Assembly: GCF_009663685.2 (NCBI RefSeq)
Contig: NZ_RCOG02000012.1
Location: forward strand, 310,846-374,845
Source: Cupriavidus sp. U2
GTDB lineage: Bacteria > Pseudomonadota > Gammaproteobacteria > Burkholderiales > Burkholderiaceae
Reading direction: 5' to 3'
Length of the DNA: 64,000 bases
Below, piece by piece: positions 36,730 through 45,056 of the stretch (position 1 is the first letter of the stretch; the number at the start of each line of letters is the position of its first letter). The notes below the pieces were generated by a model, which saw only the letters and a program-made list of their open reading frames with translations, made no database searches and was not told the origin of the DNA. The position numbers and the translations under genes were made by a program.

Positions 36730-37653
36730 TCACTGCTGTAGTTCCTCTGCAGGCGCAATGCCGGCAATCTGCTCCTTGAGCCACGCGTGAAAGCGATGGA
36801 TGGCCTTTTCGCGCGGATTCCCTTCGCGCCACGTCACCCAGTAATGCAGGCTCGACGGGATACGCGTGGTGCCGATCTGCACCAGCTGGCCGCTGGCCAG
36901 GTAGTCCTGCGCCAGTTGCGCCCGGGCCGTGGCCACCCCCAGCCCGGCGACTGCCGATTGCAACATCAGCCCGGCGTCCTGGAAGATCGGGCCCCGCTCG
37001 GGTTCCTCGGGCGGCAGCCCGGCCATCAGCAGCCAGTCGCGCCACGGGCGCAGCGCAAAGCGCAGCATGGGCAGCCGGGGCAGATCGGCCACGGTAAAGC
37101 CGGGATACCTGGCCAGCAGGGCCGGGCTGGCCACGGCAATCACATGGTCTTCAATCAGGTTGTGGCACTCGAAGCCGGGCAGGTCCACGCGCTGGTGCCA
37201 GATGCCGACATCGACCGAATACGGATCGGGGGGCGAAATCTCCGCATGCAGGCGCAGATGCAAATCCAGTTCTGGTGCCTGCGCATGCAGGCTCGGCAGC
37301 CGCCGGATCAGCCAGGCGTTGGCCAGGTCGGCCATGACGCTGACCTGCAGCCGGACCACGGGCGGGGTCGCCACGTCGCTGGCCTCGCGCAGGGCCACTT
37401 CCAGCTGGTCCAGCGCGCCGCGCACCTGTTCTGCCAGCCGGGCGCCGGCGCTGGTGGGCGTCATCGTCAGCCCGGTGCGCCGGAACAGCTTGGTGCCGAG
37501 GTTGTCTTCCAGCGCGCGGATGTGATGGCTGATGGCACTGTGCGTCAGCGCCAGTTCTTCGGCGGCACGCGAGAAGCTGCGGTGCCGCGCGGCGGCTTCC
37601 AGCGCGCGCAGCGCCTGGAGCGGGGGCAGGTGAGGGGGGCGACTGTTGACCAT
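36730..37653 (-). CDS. LysR-family regulator, GcvA-like
   Basis: A 307-residue protein from the ATG at 37653. The N-terminal winged helix is typical of LysR regulators of the GcvA subgroup (LPPLQALRALEAAARHRSFSR, ELALTHSAISHHIRALED, residues about 10-65), followed by the periplasmic-binding-like effector domain with the D-x-G-I-W motif (YSVDVGIWHQ near residue 155). It is transcribed away from an MFS transporter gene, with 81 nt between them, the usual arrangement for a LysR regulator and its target. The ligand is not evident. Confidence 0.9.
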   Translation of the reverse strand: MVNSRPPHLPPLQALRALEAAARHRSFSRAAEELALTHSAISHHIRALEDNLGTKLFRRTGLTMTPTSAGARLAEQVRGALDQLEVALREASDVATPPVVRLQVSVMADLANAWLIRRLPSLHAQAPELDLHLRLHAEISPPDPYSVDVGIWHQRVDLPGFECHNLIEDHVIAVASPALLARYPGFTVADLPRLPMLRFALRPWRDWLLMAGLPPEEPERGPIFQDAGLMLQSAVAGLGVATARAQLAQDYLASGQLVQIGTTRIPSSLHYWVTWREGNPREKAIHRFHAWLKEQIAGIAPAEELQQ

Positions 37654-37734
37654 GGCGGGGCGGAATGTCGTCAAATTCTACTCACAATTGCCGCGGGTAT
37701 CTTTCGCTGGTCTTGCACCAAGCTGGTGATCACA

Positions 37735-39006
37735 ATGCAGGGCATGAACACTTCCACCGCTCATCCCACCCGACCGGCTGCCGCCGCGGCGCAACCCAAT
37801 CATGCCGCGCCGGCGCGCTGGCGTGTCCTGGCGTTCTTTTCGCTCGGATTTCTGGTGTCGTACATCTTCCGTGGCGTGAACCTCGGTTTCGCGCCGTTCC
37901 TGACGCGCGAGCTGGGGCTGACCGCCGGCGACCTGGGCTTGCTGACGAGCTTCTACTTCCTTGGCTTCGCCTGCGCGCAACTGCCCGCCGGCATCCTGCT
38001 GGACCGTTTCGGCCCGCGCCGCACCGAGGCTGCGCTGCTGATGCTGGCCGTGGCCGGATCGCTGGTGTTTGCCTGGGCGCCGGGCATGGTCGGGCTGGCC
38101 GTGGGCCGTGCGATGATCGGCGTTGGGGTGTCGGTGTGCCTGGGCGCCGCCATCCAGGCGCTGTCGATGTGGTTTCCGCTATCGCGCATGCCGCTGCTGA
38201 ACGGGCTGGTGATGGCCATTGGCGGGCTGGGCGCCGTGGTGGTGGGCGCCCCGCTGTCGTGGCTGCTGTCCTGGACGGACTGGCGCACGCTCAGCGCCGG
38301 CCTGGCCGCGATTTCGTTCGGCATGGCCGTCTTGCTCTGGTTTGGGGTGCCCGACGTCAAGCGCGTCGGCAAGGAAAGCTTTGCCGAGCAGCTGCGCGGT
38401 ACGCGGACGATCCTGAGCAGCGAACGCTTCTGGCGCGTGGTGCCGCTGACCCTGCTGAACCAGGGCATCTTCCTGGCCGTGCAGACGCTGTGGGTCAGCG
38501 CCTATATGCGCGACGTACAGGGCTTGACCGCGGGCGCGGGCGCGCGGCTGGTGTCGGTGATCGGTATCGCGATGATGGCCGGCTGCGTGGGCGCAGGCTG
38601 GGCGGCCCGCCATCTGGAGCGGCGCGGCATCAGCCTATATGCCTTCGCCGGTTTCGGCATGATCGGCTTTATCGTGATCCAGCTACTGCTGATGGCCCGC
38701 CTGCCGTTTATCCCGCTTGCCGTGCTGTGGGGTGCCTATGGGGTGTTCGGCTCCAGCGGCATCCTGACCTACGCGCTGCTGGCCCGGCGCTTTCCCGATG
38801 CGCTGATCGGCCGCGCCACCACGGCCATGACGCTGACCGTGTTCCTGGCCACCTTCGTGTTCCAGGTCGGCATCGGCTTCGTGCTCGATTTCTTTCCGGC
38901 CACGGGCGGCCACTATCCGGCGGCGGCCCATCTGTGGGTCTGGGCCGGACTGGTGGCGGTCCAGGTGCTGGCGGCGATCTGGTATCTGATGGAGAAACAG
39001 CCCTAG
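37735..39006 (+). CDS. MFS transporter
   Basis: A 423-residue protein if the ATG at 37735 is used; the ATG at 37744 (420 residues) is equally possible. About twelve membrane helices; the cytoplasmic loop 2-3 carries the MFS signature GILLDRFGPRRTEA (about residues 83-96). The first half resembles nitrate/nitrite or organic-acid MFS proteins, and the loop VLLWFGVPDVKRVGKESFAEQLRG joins the two six-helix halves. The substrate cannot be assigned. Probably controlled by the divergent LysR regulator. Confidence 0.85.
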   Translation: MQGMNTSTAHPTRPAAAAAQPNHAAPARWRVLAFFSLGFLVSYIFRGVNLGFAPFLTRELGLTAGDLGLLTSFYFLGFACAQLPAGILLDRFGPRRTEAALLMLAVAGSLVFAWAPGMVGLAVGRAMIGVGVSVCLGAAIQALSMWFPLSRMPLLNGLVMAIGGLGAVVVGAPLSWLLSWTDWRTLSAGLAAISFGMAVLLWFGVPDVKRVGKESFAEQLRGTRTILSSERFWRVVPLTLLNQGIFLAVQTLWVSAYMRDVQGLTAGAGARLVSVIGIAMMAGCVGAGWAARHLERRGISLYAFAGFGMIGFIVIQLLLMARLPFIPLAVLWGAYGVFGSSGILTYALLARRFPDALIGRATTAMTLTVFLATFVFQVGIGFVLDFFPATGGHYPAAAHLWVWAGLVAVQVLAAIWYLMEKQP

Positions 39007-39037
39007 GATGCCGTCAGGGCCGTGGCGGCGCGCCCGG

Positions 39038-39574
39038 TCACAGAACGATGGGCCGGTCGTCGAGTTCGTTGGGGTTGCGCCCGCCGTGGGTGGGAAAATG
39101 CGTGGTCAGCAGCGCGTGGATCTGCGCGATGGCGTCCAGCACGGGCTTGACCGACAGGTCGCTGGCCAGCCCTTGCGCCAGTTGAGCGCAGATCTGCTGC
39201 CATTGCCGGGACGTGACGCAGGCGTCGATGCCGCGATCGGCCAGCAGTTCCACGGCATGGTCGGCCAGATTGATATACAACAGCACGCCCGTATGGTCCT
39301 CGGTATTCCAGACCTCCAGCGCGCCAAATAGCGCCCGCGCGCGTTCGCGCGCCGAAGTGCCGCGCCACGCCAGCGCCAGCGGCAGGCTGGCTTCGATCAC
39401 CACGCGCACTTCGCCACGGTGATGCTGCTCGCCCTTGTGCACGGCCACCTGGAGCTGATGGCGCGCTTCGTCGGGAAACGCCTTGCGGGCCGTGCCGGGG
39501 CCGGTGGCCAGATGGCGCAGGACGCGCCTGAGCGACCGCCTGGACGCGGGGTGCGACGCCTGGGGTTTGTGCAT
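39038..39574 (-). CDS. TPM-domain protein, short form
   Basis: A 178-residue protein from the ATG at 39574; a GTG at 39592 would add six residues. It matches the second, soluble type of TPM (Psb32/YgcG) proteins: basic N-terminus (RRSLRRVLRHL), then the TPM fold with ARHQLQVAVHKGEQHHRGEVRVVIEAS, ARALFGALEVWNTEDHTGVLLYI and ADHAVELLADRGI. No signal peptide. In many proteobacteria this gene follows lemA and a larger TPM gene, as here. TPM domains have been linked to phosphatase activity or complex repair, and the role in bacteria is poorly known. Confidence 0.82.
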   Translation of the reverse strand: MHKPQASHPASRRSLRRVLRHLATGPGTARKAFPDEARHQLQVAVHKGEQHHRGEVRVVIEASLPLALAWRGTSARERARALFGALEVWNTEDHTGVLLYINLADHAVELLADRGIDACVTSRQWQQICAQLAQGLASDLSVKPVLDAIAQIHALLTTHFPTHGGRNPNELDDRPIVL

Positions 39575-39613
39575 CGGATCTTCGTTACCCACGATTAGCC
39601 ACCGTATCCACCG

Positions 39614-40462
39614 TTACCAGTTGCCGGACGCGCCGCCGCCGTCGAAGCCGCCGCCCCCGCCGCCGCCAAAGCCGCCACCGCCCCCGCTCCCGCCGCCAAA
39701 GCCGCCGCCGCCAAAGCCGCCGCCGCCGTTACCCCAGTGGCGTCCGATCTCGTAGCCCGTCATGCCGCCCAGTCCGCCGGCCGTGCCGGTGGGCCAGCCG
39801 CGCCGGCCCGTCACCACGTGCGGACTGCCGCCGCGCCGCAGCATGGCCGACAGGAAGAAGAACACGATGATGGCCAGCGGAAACAGCACCGGCAGCCAGT
39901 CGCCGATATCGACATTGCCCTGCGGCTTGCGGCGGTCCGGCGCGGCCAGCCCTTCCTTGTCGATGGCGGCCTGGATGGCCGAGATGCCGGCGGCCAGCCC
40001 GCCATAGAAATCGTTCTGGCGGAAATGCGGCGCCATCACGTCACGCAGGATGCGGCCGGACATGGCGTCGGTCAGCGACCCCTGCACACCGCGGCCGGCC
40101 TCGATGCGCATCTTGCGCAGGCCGGGCGGATTGTCCTTGGCGACGATCACGATCACGCCGTCGTCGATGCCCTTGCGGCCCGCGCGCCACGCTTCCGCCA
40201 CGCGGATGCTGTAGGCGTCGATGGTCTCGGGGTCGGTGGTGGGCAGCATCAGCACGAAGATCTGGCTCCCGCGCTGCTGCTCGTATTCGGCCAGCACGTT
40301 TTCCAGCGCGTTGCGCTGATCGGCGCTCAGGGTGCCGGTCAGGTCGGTCACGCGCGCGTTCAGCGGCGGCACGGCCACGAAGCCGTCGGCGGCCCGGGCC
40401 GGCGCCGCCAGCACGATGGCCAGCACCCATGCCAGGAACGAGAGCGTGACCGGTCTTCGCAT
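39614..40462 (-). CDS. TPM-domain membrane protein, YgcG-like
   Basis: A 282-residue protein with a signal peptide (VTLSFLAWVLAIVLAAPARA-A), a periplasmic TPM domain (residues about 28-165: VTDLTGTLSADQRNALENVLAEYE, QIFVLMLPTTDPETI, GIDDGVIVIVAKD, IEAGRGVQGSLTDA), one membrane helix (about 192-212) and a glycine-rich end of about 55 residues built of GGGFGG repeats. The pairing of a TPM membrane protein with LemA is widespread, but its function is unproven. It starts 37 nt after the lemA stop in one operon. Confidence 0.87.
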   Translation of the reverse strand: MRRPVTLSFLAWVLAIVLAAPARAADGFVAVPPLNARVTDLTGTLSADQRNALENVLAEYEQQRGSQIFVLMLPTTDPETIDAYSIRVAEAWRAGRKGIDDGVIVIVAKDNPPGLRKMRIEAGRGVQGSLTDAMSGRILRDVMAPHFRQNDFYGGLAAGISAIQAAIDKEGLAAPDRRKPQGNVDIGDWLPVLFPLAIIVFFFLSAMLRRGGSPHVVTGRRGWPTGTAGGLGGMTGYEIGRHWGNGGGGFGGGGFGGGSGGGGGFGGGGGGGFDGGGASGNW

Positions 40463-40499
40463 GATGGCCTTTCGGGTTTCGCGTTTCAGAGCCGGGCGC

Positions 40500-41114
40500 T
40501 CAGAACTTCACGGCCGGCGGGGTGGAAATGGCTTTCTCGTTTTCCACGGTGAAAGATGGCTTGACCGGGTACTTGAAGACCATCGCCGTCACGTTGGTCG
40601 GAAAGCTGCGCGCCAGCACGTTGTAGTCCTGCACGGCGGCGATATATCGCTGCCGGGCTACGGTGATGCGGTTCTCGGTGCCTTCCAGCTGGCTCTGCAG
40701 GTCGCGGAACGACGCGTCGGCCTTCAGGTTCGGATAGTTCTCGGACACCGCCAGCAGCCGCGACAGCGCGTTGGTCAGCTGGCCCTGCGCCTGCTGGAAG
40801 CGGGCGAACGCTTCAGGGTCGTTCAGCGTTTCCGGCGTGACCTGGATGCTGGTGGCCTGCGCGCGGGCCTTGGTCACGGCTTCGAGCGTCTCGCGCTCGT
40901 GGCTGGCGTAGCCCTTTACGGTTGCCACCAGGTTCGGAATCAGGTCGGCGCGCCGCTGGTACTGGTTGACCACTTCGCCCCAGGCGGCCTTGACGGCCTC
41001 GTCTTTCTTCTGGAAATCGTTGTAGCCGCAGGCGGAAAGCAGGCTGGCCAGCAGGCCGAGCAGCAGCCAGCGGAACAGGGCGGGGGTGGTGGCAGGGGCG
41101 GTGACAGTGCGCAT
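40500..41114 (-). CDS. lemA: LemA-family lipoprotein
   Basis: A 204-residue protein from the ATG at 41114. A signal (LFRWLLLGLLASLLSAC) ends in lipobox LSAC at Cys29, so it is probably membrane-anchored. The LemA fold of long helices follows, with YQRRADLIPNLVATVKGYASHE, SRLLAVSENYPNLKADASFRDLQSQLEGTENRI and YNVLARSFPTNVTAMVF. It heads a three-gene operon with two TPM proteins, a conserved pairing. Suggested roles include envelope stress, but none is established. Confidence 0.92.
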   Translation of the reverse strand: MRTVTAPATTPALFRWLLLGLLASLLSACGYNDFQKKDEAVKAAWGEVVNQYQRRADLIPNLVATVKGYASHERETLEAVTKARAQATSIQVTPETLNDPEAFARFQQAQGQLTNALSRLLAVSENYPNLKADASFRDLQSQLEGTENRITVARQRYIAAVQDYNVLARSFPTNVTAMVFKYPVKPSFTVENEKAISTPPAVKF

Positions 41115-41254
41115 CAAGGGACTCCTCGATCTCCGGAATGGCAATTCTGCAGTGTAGCGCAGCGTGGTCAAGCCGCCGGGCAAAGTACGTGCCGCTTGAC
41201 GTTGGTCGCTGCCGGGGAGGCACCGCTGGTGCGGGCGCTGTTCGCCACGGGTTT

Positions 41255-41300
41255 GCTCCCCTCTCCCGCAAGGCGGGAGAGGGGTTGGGGGAGAGGGCGG
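41255..41300. repeat. Intergenic inverted-repeat element, copy A
   Basis: A 46-bp element with the hairpin CTCTCCCGC-AAG-GCGGGAGAG and a downstream TTGGGGGAGAGGG segment. Two related elements lie at 53360-53402 and 53441-53486. It lies in the gap between lemA and hemL and resembles a REP-like, non-coding dispersed repeat. Confidence 0.75.
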
Positions 41301-41311
41301 GCGAATCAGGC

Positions 41312-41342
41312 GCCGCCGGGCTGGATTCAACCGGCGGCTTCT
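41312..41342. terminator. GC-rich hairpin after hemL
   Basis: GCCGCCGG (41312-41319) and CCGGCGGC (41331-41338) pair around an 11-nt loop. It lies 20 nt past the hemL stop on the minus strand. On the plus side TTCTTTCT follows the stem, while the leftward direction has no T-run, so termination of hemL may be Rho-aided or partial. Confidence 0.4.
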
Positions 41343-41358
41343 TTCTGGTTCGGGGGTG

Positions 41359-42651
41359 TTAGCCCGCCTTGAACGCCTTTTCGGCGGCCTTGACCGTTGC
41401 GTCGATGATGGCGTCGTCGTGCTTTGCCGAGACAAAGCCGGCCTCGAAGGCCGACGGCGCCAGGTAGACGCCTTCGGCCAGCATGGCGTGGAAGAAGCGG
41501 TTGAAGCGGCCCACGTCGGCCTGGGTGACCTCCGCAAAGCTGGCCGGCACGGCGTTGGTGAAATAGAGGCCGAACATGCCGCCGATGGCATCGGCCGAGA
41601 ACGGCACGCCGGCCGCGCGGGCGGCGGCGGTCAGGCCGTCGGTCAGCTTGCGCGTCTGCGTGGCCAGGCGGTCGTAGAAGCCCGGTGCCTGGATCAGCTT
41701 CAGCGTGGCCAGGCCCGCGGCCACGGCCAGCGGGTTGCCCGACAGCGTGCCGGCCTGGTAGACACCGCCCAGCGGCGCCAGCCTGGCCATGATGTCGCGC
41801 CGGCCGCCAAACGCCGCCGCCGGCATGCCGCCGCCGATGACCTTGCCCAGGCAGGTCATGTCCGGGGTGATGCCGTAGTGCGACTGCGCGCCGCCCAGCG
41901 CCACACGGAAGCCAGTCATCACTTCGTCGAAGATCAGCACACTGCCGTGTTCGCTGCACAGGTTGCGCATCGCATTCAGGAAGGCCTCGCTGGCGCGCAC
42001 CAGGTTCATGTTGCCGGCCACGGGCTCGACGATGACCGCCGCGATCTCGCCCTTGTGGCGCGCGAACGCTTCTTCGAGCTGGGTCACGTTGTTGTACTCG
42101 AGCACCATCGTATGGCGCGTCACGTCGGCGGGCACGCCGGCCGACGACGGCGCGTTCTGCGTGGTATCGGCAAACGTCAGCAGGCCCGAGCCGGCCTTGA
42201 CCAGCAGGCTGTCGGCGTGGCCGTGGTAGCAGCCCTCGAACTTGATGATCAGGTCCCGGCCCGTAAAGCCGCGCGCCAGGCGCAGCGCACTCATGGTGGC
42301 CTCGGTGCCCGACGACACCAGCCGCACCTGCTCGATCGACGGCACGAGCTTGCAGATTTCCTCGGCCATCACGATCTCGGCCTCGGTGGGGGCGCCGAAC
42401 GAGAAGCTCTGCACGGCGGTCTCCTGCACGGCGCGCACCACGTCCGGGTGCGCGTGGCCGACGATCATCGGACCCCAGGAGCCGATGTAGTCGATGTACT
42501 GCTGGCCGTCGGCGTCCCACATGTACGCGCCCTCGGCACGGGTGATGAAGCGCGGCGTGCCGCCGACGGAACGGAAGGCGCGCACGGGCGAGTTGACGCC
42601 GCCGGGAATGGTCTGCTGGGCGCGGTCGAAGAGCTGCTGGTTACGGGACAT
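41359..42651 (-). CDS. hemL: Glutamate-1-semialdehyde 2,1-aminomutase
   Basis: A 430-residue PLP enzyme, the usual length. It converts glutamate-1-semialdehyde to 5-aminolevulinate, the second step of the C5 route to haem. The PLP lysine is Lys270 in [14 protein letters not shown]; other class III aminotransferase features are [15 protein letters not shown] (113-127), GCYHGHAD (140-147) and FDEVMTGFR (241-249). It is a cytoplasmic dimer that works with glutamyl-tRNA reductase (HemA), which is not in the window. It is transcribed alone on the minus strand, diverging from the rubredoxin gene. Confidence 0.97.
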   Translation of the reverse strand: MSRNQQLFDRAQQTIPGGVNSPVRAFRSVGGTPRFITRAEGAYMWDADGQQYIDYIGSWGPMIVGHAHPDVVRAVQETAVQSFSFGAPTEAEIVMAEEICKLVPSIEQVRLVSSGTEATMSALRLARGFTGRDLIIKFEGCYHGHADSLLVKAGSGLLTFADTTQNAPSSAGVPADVTRHTMVLEYNNVTQLEEAFARHKGEIAAVIVEPVAGNMNLVRASEAFLNAMRNLCSEHGSVLIFDEVMTGFRVALGGAQSHYGITPDMTCLGKVIGGGMPAAAFGGRRDIMARLAPLGGVYQAGTLSGNPLAVAAGLATLKLIQAPGFYDRLATQTRKLTDGLTAAARAAGVPFSADAIGGMFGLYFTNAVPASFAEVTQADVGRFNRFFHAMLAEGVYLAPSAFEAGFVSAKHDDAIIDATVKAAEKAFKAG

Positions 42652-42906
42652 GGGAATCTGGCCAAAAGAGAAGACTGGGTAAGACAGGCGTCCGGCCGGG
42701 GGCGGCTTGCTCGTGCCTCAAGCCGCGGTCTGCCCGAAATGCGGGCAATCCTGGCCGAAAGGGTGCCGTTCAGGCGGCATCTGCACGTCAAATTGCACGA
42801 ACGCGGCGATATTGGGCCATTTGCGCAGGCCCATGGGTGGCGTCATCGGCGCCGATTGGGTACCATCATGCGCTGGATTTTAATGGAGACTGGCAAGAGC
42901 CTGCAT

Positions 42907-43077
42907 ATGGAATACAAGACTTGGATGTGCCTGATTTGTGGCTGGATCTATGACGAGGCCACCGGCGCGCCGGAAGACGGCATCGCCCCGGGTACCAAAT
43001 GGGAGGACGTGCCCATCAACTGGACCTGCCCGGAATGCGGGGCACGCAAGGAAGATTTCGAGATGGTGGCCATCTGA
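42907..43077 (+). CDS. rubA: Rubredoxin
   Basis: A 56-residue protein from the ATG at 42907; an upstream in-frame ATG would add a non-conserved extension. Two CxxCG motifs, C-L-I-C-G (residues 8-12) and C-P-E-C-G (41-45), bind a single iron; the aromatic residues Trp6 and Tyr15 are typical. It is a small cytoplasmic electron carrier that donates to alkane hydroxylases, peroxide reductases or similar. It sits between hemL and the pilG operon, an order seen in Ralstonia and Burkholderia. Confidence 0.96.
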   Translation: MEYKTWMCLICGWIYDEATGAPEDGIAPGTKWEDVPINWTCPECGARKEDFEMVAI

Positions 43078-43435
43078 GGCCTGTCGTCCGGAAATGGCCG
43101 TGCGTCGCGCCAAAGCGACAGAACGGCCCGTGGCAGCGGGGTGTCCGGATTGACGGCCCCCCCACGAGTTGTCACACTCTGCGGCAAAACTGAACATCCG
43201 TCCGGCCGCGCCCCACTGGCAGGCTGAAGACGGGGTGCCGCGGCACTAGAACATGGCAGTAACGGGCAGGCGCGGACAAGAAGCGCGCCGCCACCGGCCG
43301 GGTTGCCGGGTATTTTTTTGACTGGGAATTGGAAAATCGGGGGCCGCCGGCCAGCCATTCATGGCGCCGTGCGGAAGTTCTCAAGTGAATGCCTACGCCT
43401 GTTGTGTCGCGCAGGACGTGGGTCGCGGGAACAAG
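43078..43435. other. Spacer between rubredoxin and pilG
   Basis: No gene is apparent. A GCCGG-type weak hairpin with a seven-T run lies near 43293-43319 and may end the rubredoxin transcript. The promoter of the pilG operon must lie in this region or at its end, but no strong -35/-10 pair was recognised. Confidence 0.5.
43293..43319 (+). terminator. Possible rubredoxin terminator
   Basis: ACCGGC and GCCGGGT form a weak stem around CGGGTT with a run of seven T after it. The gap of about 215 nt from the rubredoxin stop makes its assignment uncertain. Confidence 0.4.
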
Positions 43436-43930
43436 ATGCGGGTCACTCAAACAGAACAAGACACGTCTGTCGATGGGGTCAACGCCGGCGCCACCGCCGG
43501 TGCCAGCGAGGCATCCACAGCGCGCAAGGCCGCTGTGAAGGTGCTCGTGATCGACGACTCCAGCACCATCCGCCGGACGGCGGAGATCTTTCTGACGCAG
43601 GCAGGCTTCCAGGTCATGCTGGCCGAGGACGGCTTCGAGGCGCTTGCCAAGGTGGGCGACCTCCATCCGGACGTCATCTTCTGCGACATCCTCATGCCGC
43701 GGCTCGATGGCTACCAGACCTGCTCCCTGATCAAGAAAAGCCCACGCTTCCATGCCATCCCCGTGATCATGCTGTCGTCCCGCGACGGCGTGTTCGACCG
43801 CTCGCGCGGCAAGCTCGTCGGCGCGCACAACCATCTGGCCAAGCCGTTTTCCCGCGAAGCCCTGCTGCAGGCGGTGCAGACCTGCCTGGCGGGCTGCGTG
43901 CCGGAAGAGGGTGCGGCCGTGGCGGCATGA
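43436..43930 (+). CDS. pilG: Twitching-motility response regulator PilG
   Basis: A 164-residue protein from the ATG at 43436, with GGGA upstream. After about 40 polar residues comes a CheY-like receiver: acidic pair in VLVIDDSSTIRRTAE, phospho-acceptor Asp in VIFCDILMPRLDGY, the switch S/T in VIMLSSRDG and Lys in HLAKPFSREAL. PilG is phosphorylated by ChpA and promotes pilus extension, at least in Pseudomonas. It is the first gene of the pilGHIJ-chpA operon. The N-terminal extension is longer than in Pseudomonas PilG. Confidence 0.93.
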   Translation: MRVTQTEQDTSVDGVNAGATAGASEASTARKAAVKVLVIDDSSTIRRTAEIFLTQAGFQVMLAEDGFEALAKVGDLHPDVIFCDILMPRLDGYQTCSLIKKSPRFHAIPVIMLSSRDGVFDRSRGKLVGAHNHLAKPFSREALLQAVQTCLAGCVPEEGAAVAA

Positions 43931-43963
43931 TGCATGCCGCCCGAAGTATCCAGGAATGAAACA

Positions 43964-44332
43964 ATGACCATCAGCAAAATCCTTATCGTCGACGATTCGC
44001 CCACCGAAGCCCTGTTCATGTCCGACCTGCTCGGCAAGAAGGGTTTCAAGGTCTCAGTGGCCGGCAACAGCGAACAGGCCATGACGCGCCTCGAGGCGGA
44101 AACCTTCGACCTGATCCTGATGGATGTGGTGATGCCGGGCCAGAACGGCTACCAGGCCACCCGCGCGATCAAGCGCGACGACCGTTTCAAGGACATCCCC
44201 GTGATCATGTGCACCAGCAAGGGCCTGGAGACGGACCGCATCTGGGGCATTCGCCAGGGCGCATCCGACTACATCGTCAAGCCGGTGGACGGCGAGGAAC
44301 TGCTTTCGAAGATCGCCGCGCTGGCGCACTGA
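43964..44332 (+). CDS. pilH: Twitching-motility response regulator PilH
   Basis: A 122-residue single receiver domain, with ILIVDDSPTEALFM, phospho-acceptor Asp in LILMDVVMPGQNGY, VIMCTSKG and IVKPVDGEELL. In Pseudomonas, PilH opposes PilG, acting as a phosphate sink or promoting pilus retraction. The start at 43964 is preferred over an upstream GTG/ATG extension because the receiver begins there. It follows pilG by 33 nt. Confidence 0.93.
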   Translation: MTISKILIVDDSPTEALFMSDLLGKKGFKVSVAGNSEQAMTRLEAETFDLILMDVVMPGQNGYQATRAIKRDDRFKDIPVIMCTSKGLETDRIWGIRQGASDYIVKPVDGEELLSKIAALAH

Positions 44333-44449
44333 GCGCCGCGGCAGCCTAGGGGCCCGAGTGGGCGCGGGCGTCCTGGGACGCCGGCGGTGCCCGCACGGCC
44401 ATGACAACTGGTCTCACCACTGGTTTCCAGGTTTCACTGGTATCCGATC

Positions 44450-45001
44450 ATGAACGCGCCGCGCCAAGACATCCGAACCCGCCAGACTCGTCAGACCCGC
44501 CTGCATGACTATCAGGCCATGCTGGCACGGCGCCTGCGCGAGGCGCGCAACCTGCCCGCCGTCGACAGCTACCTGGGCGTGCTGGTGGGCCAGCGCAACT
44601 GGCTGCTGCCGCTGATGGATACCGGCGAGGTGCTGGAAATGCGCGCGCCGGCGCCCGTGCCGCTGACGCAGCCGTGGTATCGCGGCCTGGTCAACGCGCG
44701 GGGCAACCTGCTGGGCGTGATCGATTTCGGCATGTTCTGCGGCGACGGTCCGACCCCGGTGCAGCCGGGCAGCAAGATCGTGGTGCTGTCGCGCCATGTC
44801 GAACGCGCCTGCGGCATCATCGCCACGCGCGTGGTGGGGCTGCGGCACGCCGTGGACCTGACGCCGGCTGGTGGCGCCGAACCCGAAGCCTGGCGCGGTG
44901 CCGCCTTTGCGGACCGGGACGGGCGCGACTGGCAGGTGCTGGACATCCGCCAGTTGCTGGACGCGCCCGCCTTCCTGCAGGCCGGCCGCGATGCGGCCTG
45001 A
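44450..45001 (+). CDS. pilI: CheW-like adaptor PilI
   Basis: A 183-residue CheW-domain protein. The core spans about residues 38-175, with SYLGVLVGQRNWLLPLMDTGEVLEM, a WYRGLVNARGNLLGVIDF motif and the terminal WQVLDIRQLLDAPAFL. It links the receptor PilJ to the ChpA kinase. The pilH-pilI-pilJ order is that of the Pseudomonas Pil-Chp cluster. No membrane segment. Confidence 0.9.
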   Translation: MNAPRQDIRTRQTRQTRLHDYQAMLARRLREARNLPAVDSYLGVLVGQRNWLLPLMDTGEVLEMRAPAPVPLTQPWYRGLVNARGNLLGVIDFGMFCGDGPTPVQPGSKIVVLSRHVERACGIIATRVVGLRHAVDLTPAGGAEPEAWRGAAFADRDGRDWQVLDIRQLLDAPAFLQAGRDAA

Positions 45002-45056
45002 GGCCTGACGTCCGGGCGCAAGAACCAAACAGAAAACGAACGAACAGAGGGTTGCC

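Noticed and set aside
42792..42906. Longer rubredoxin start upstream of 42907
   Set aside because: The extension is not seen in rubredoxins and would exceed the family length; the ATG at 42907 begins the conserved MEYKTWMC.
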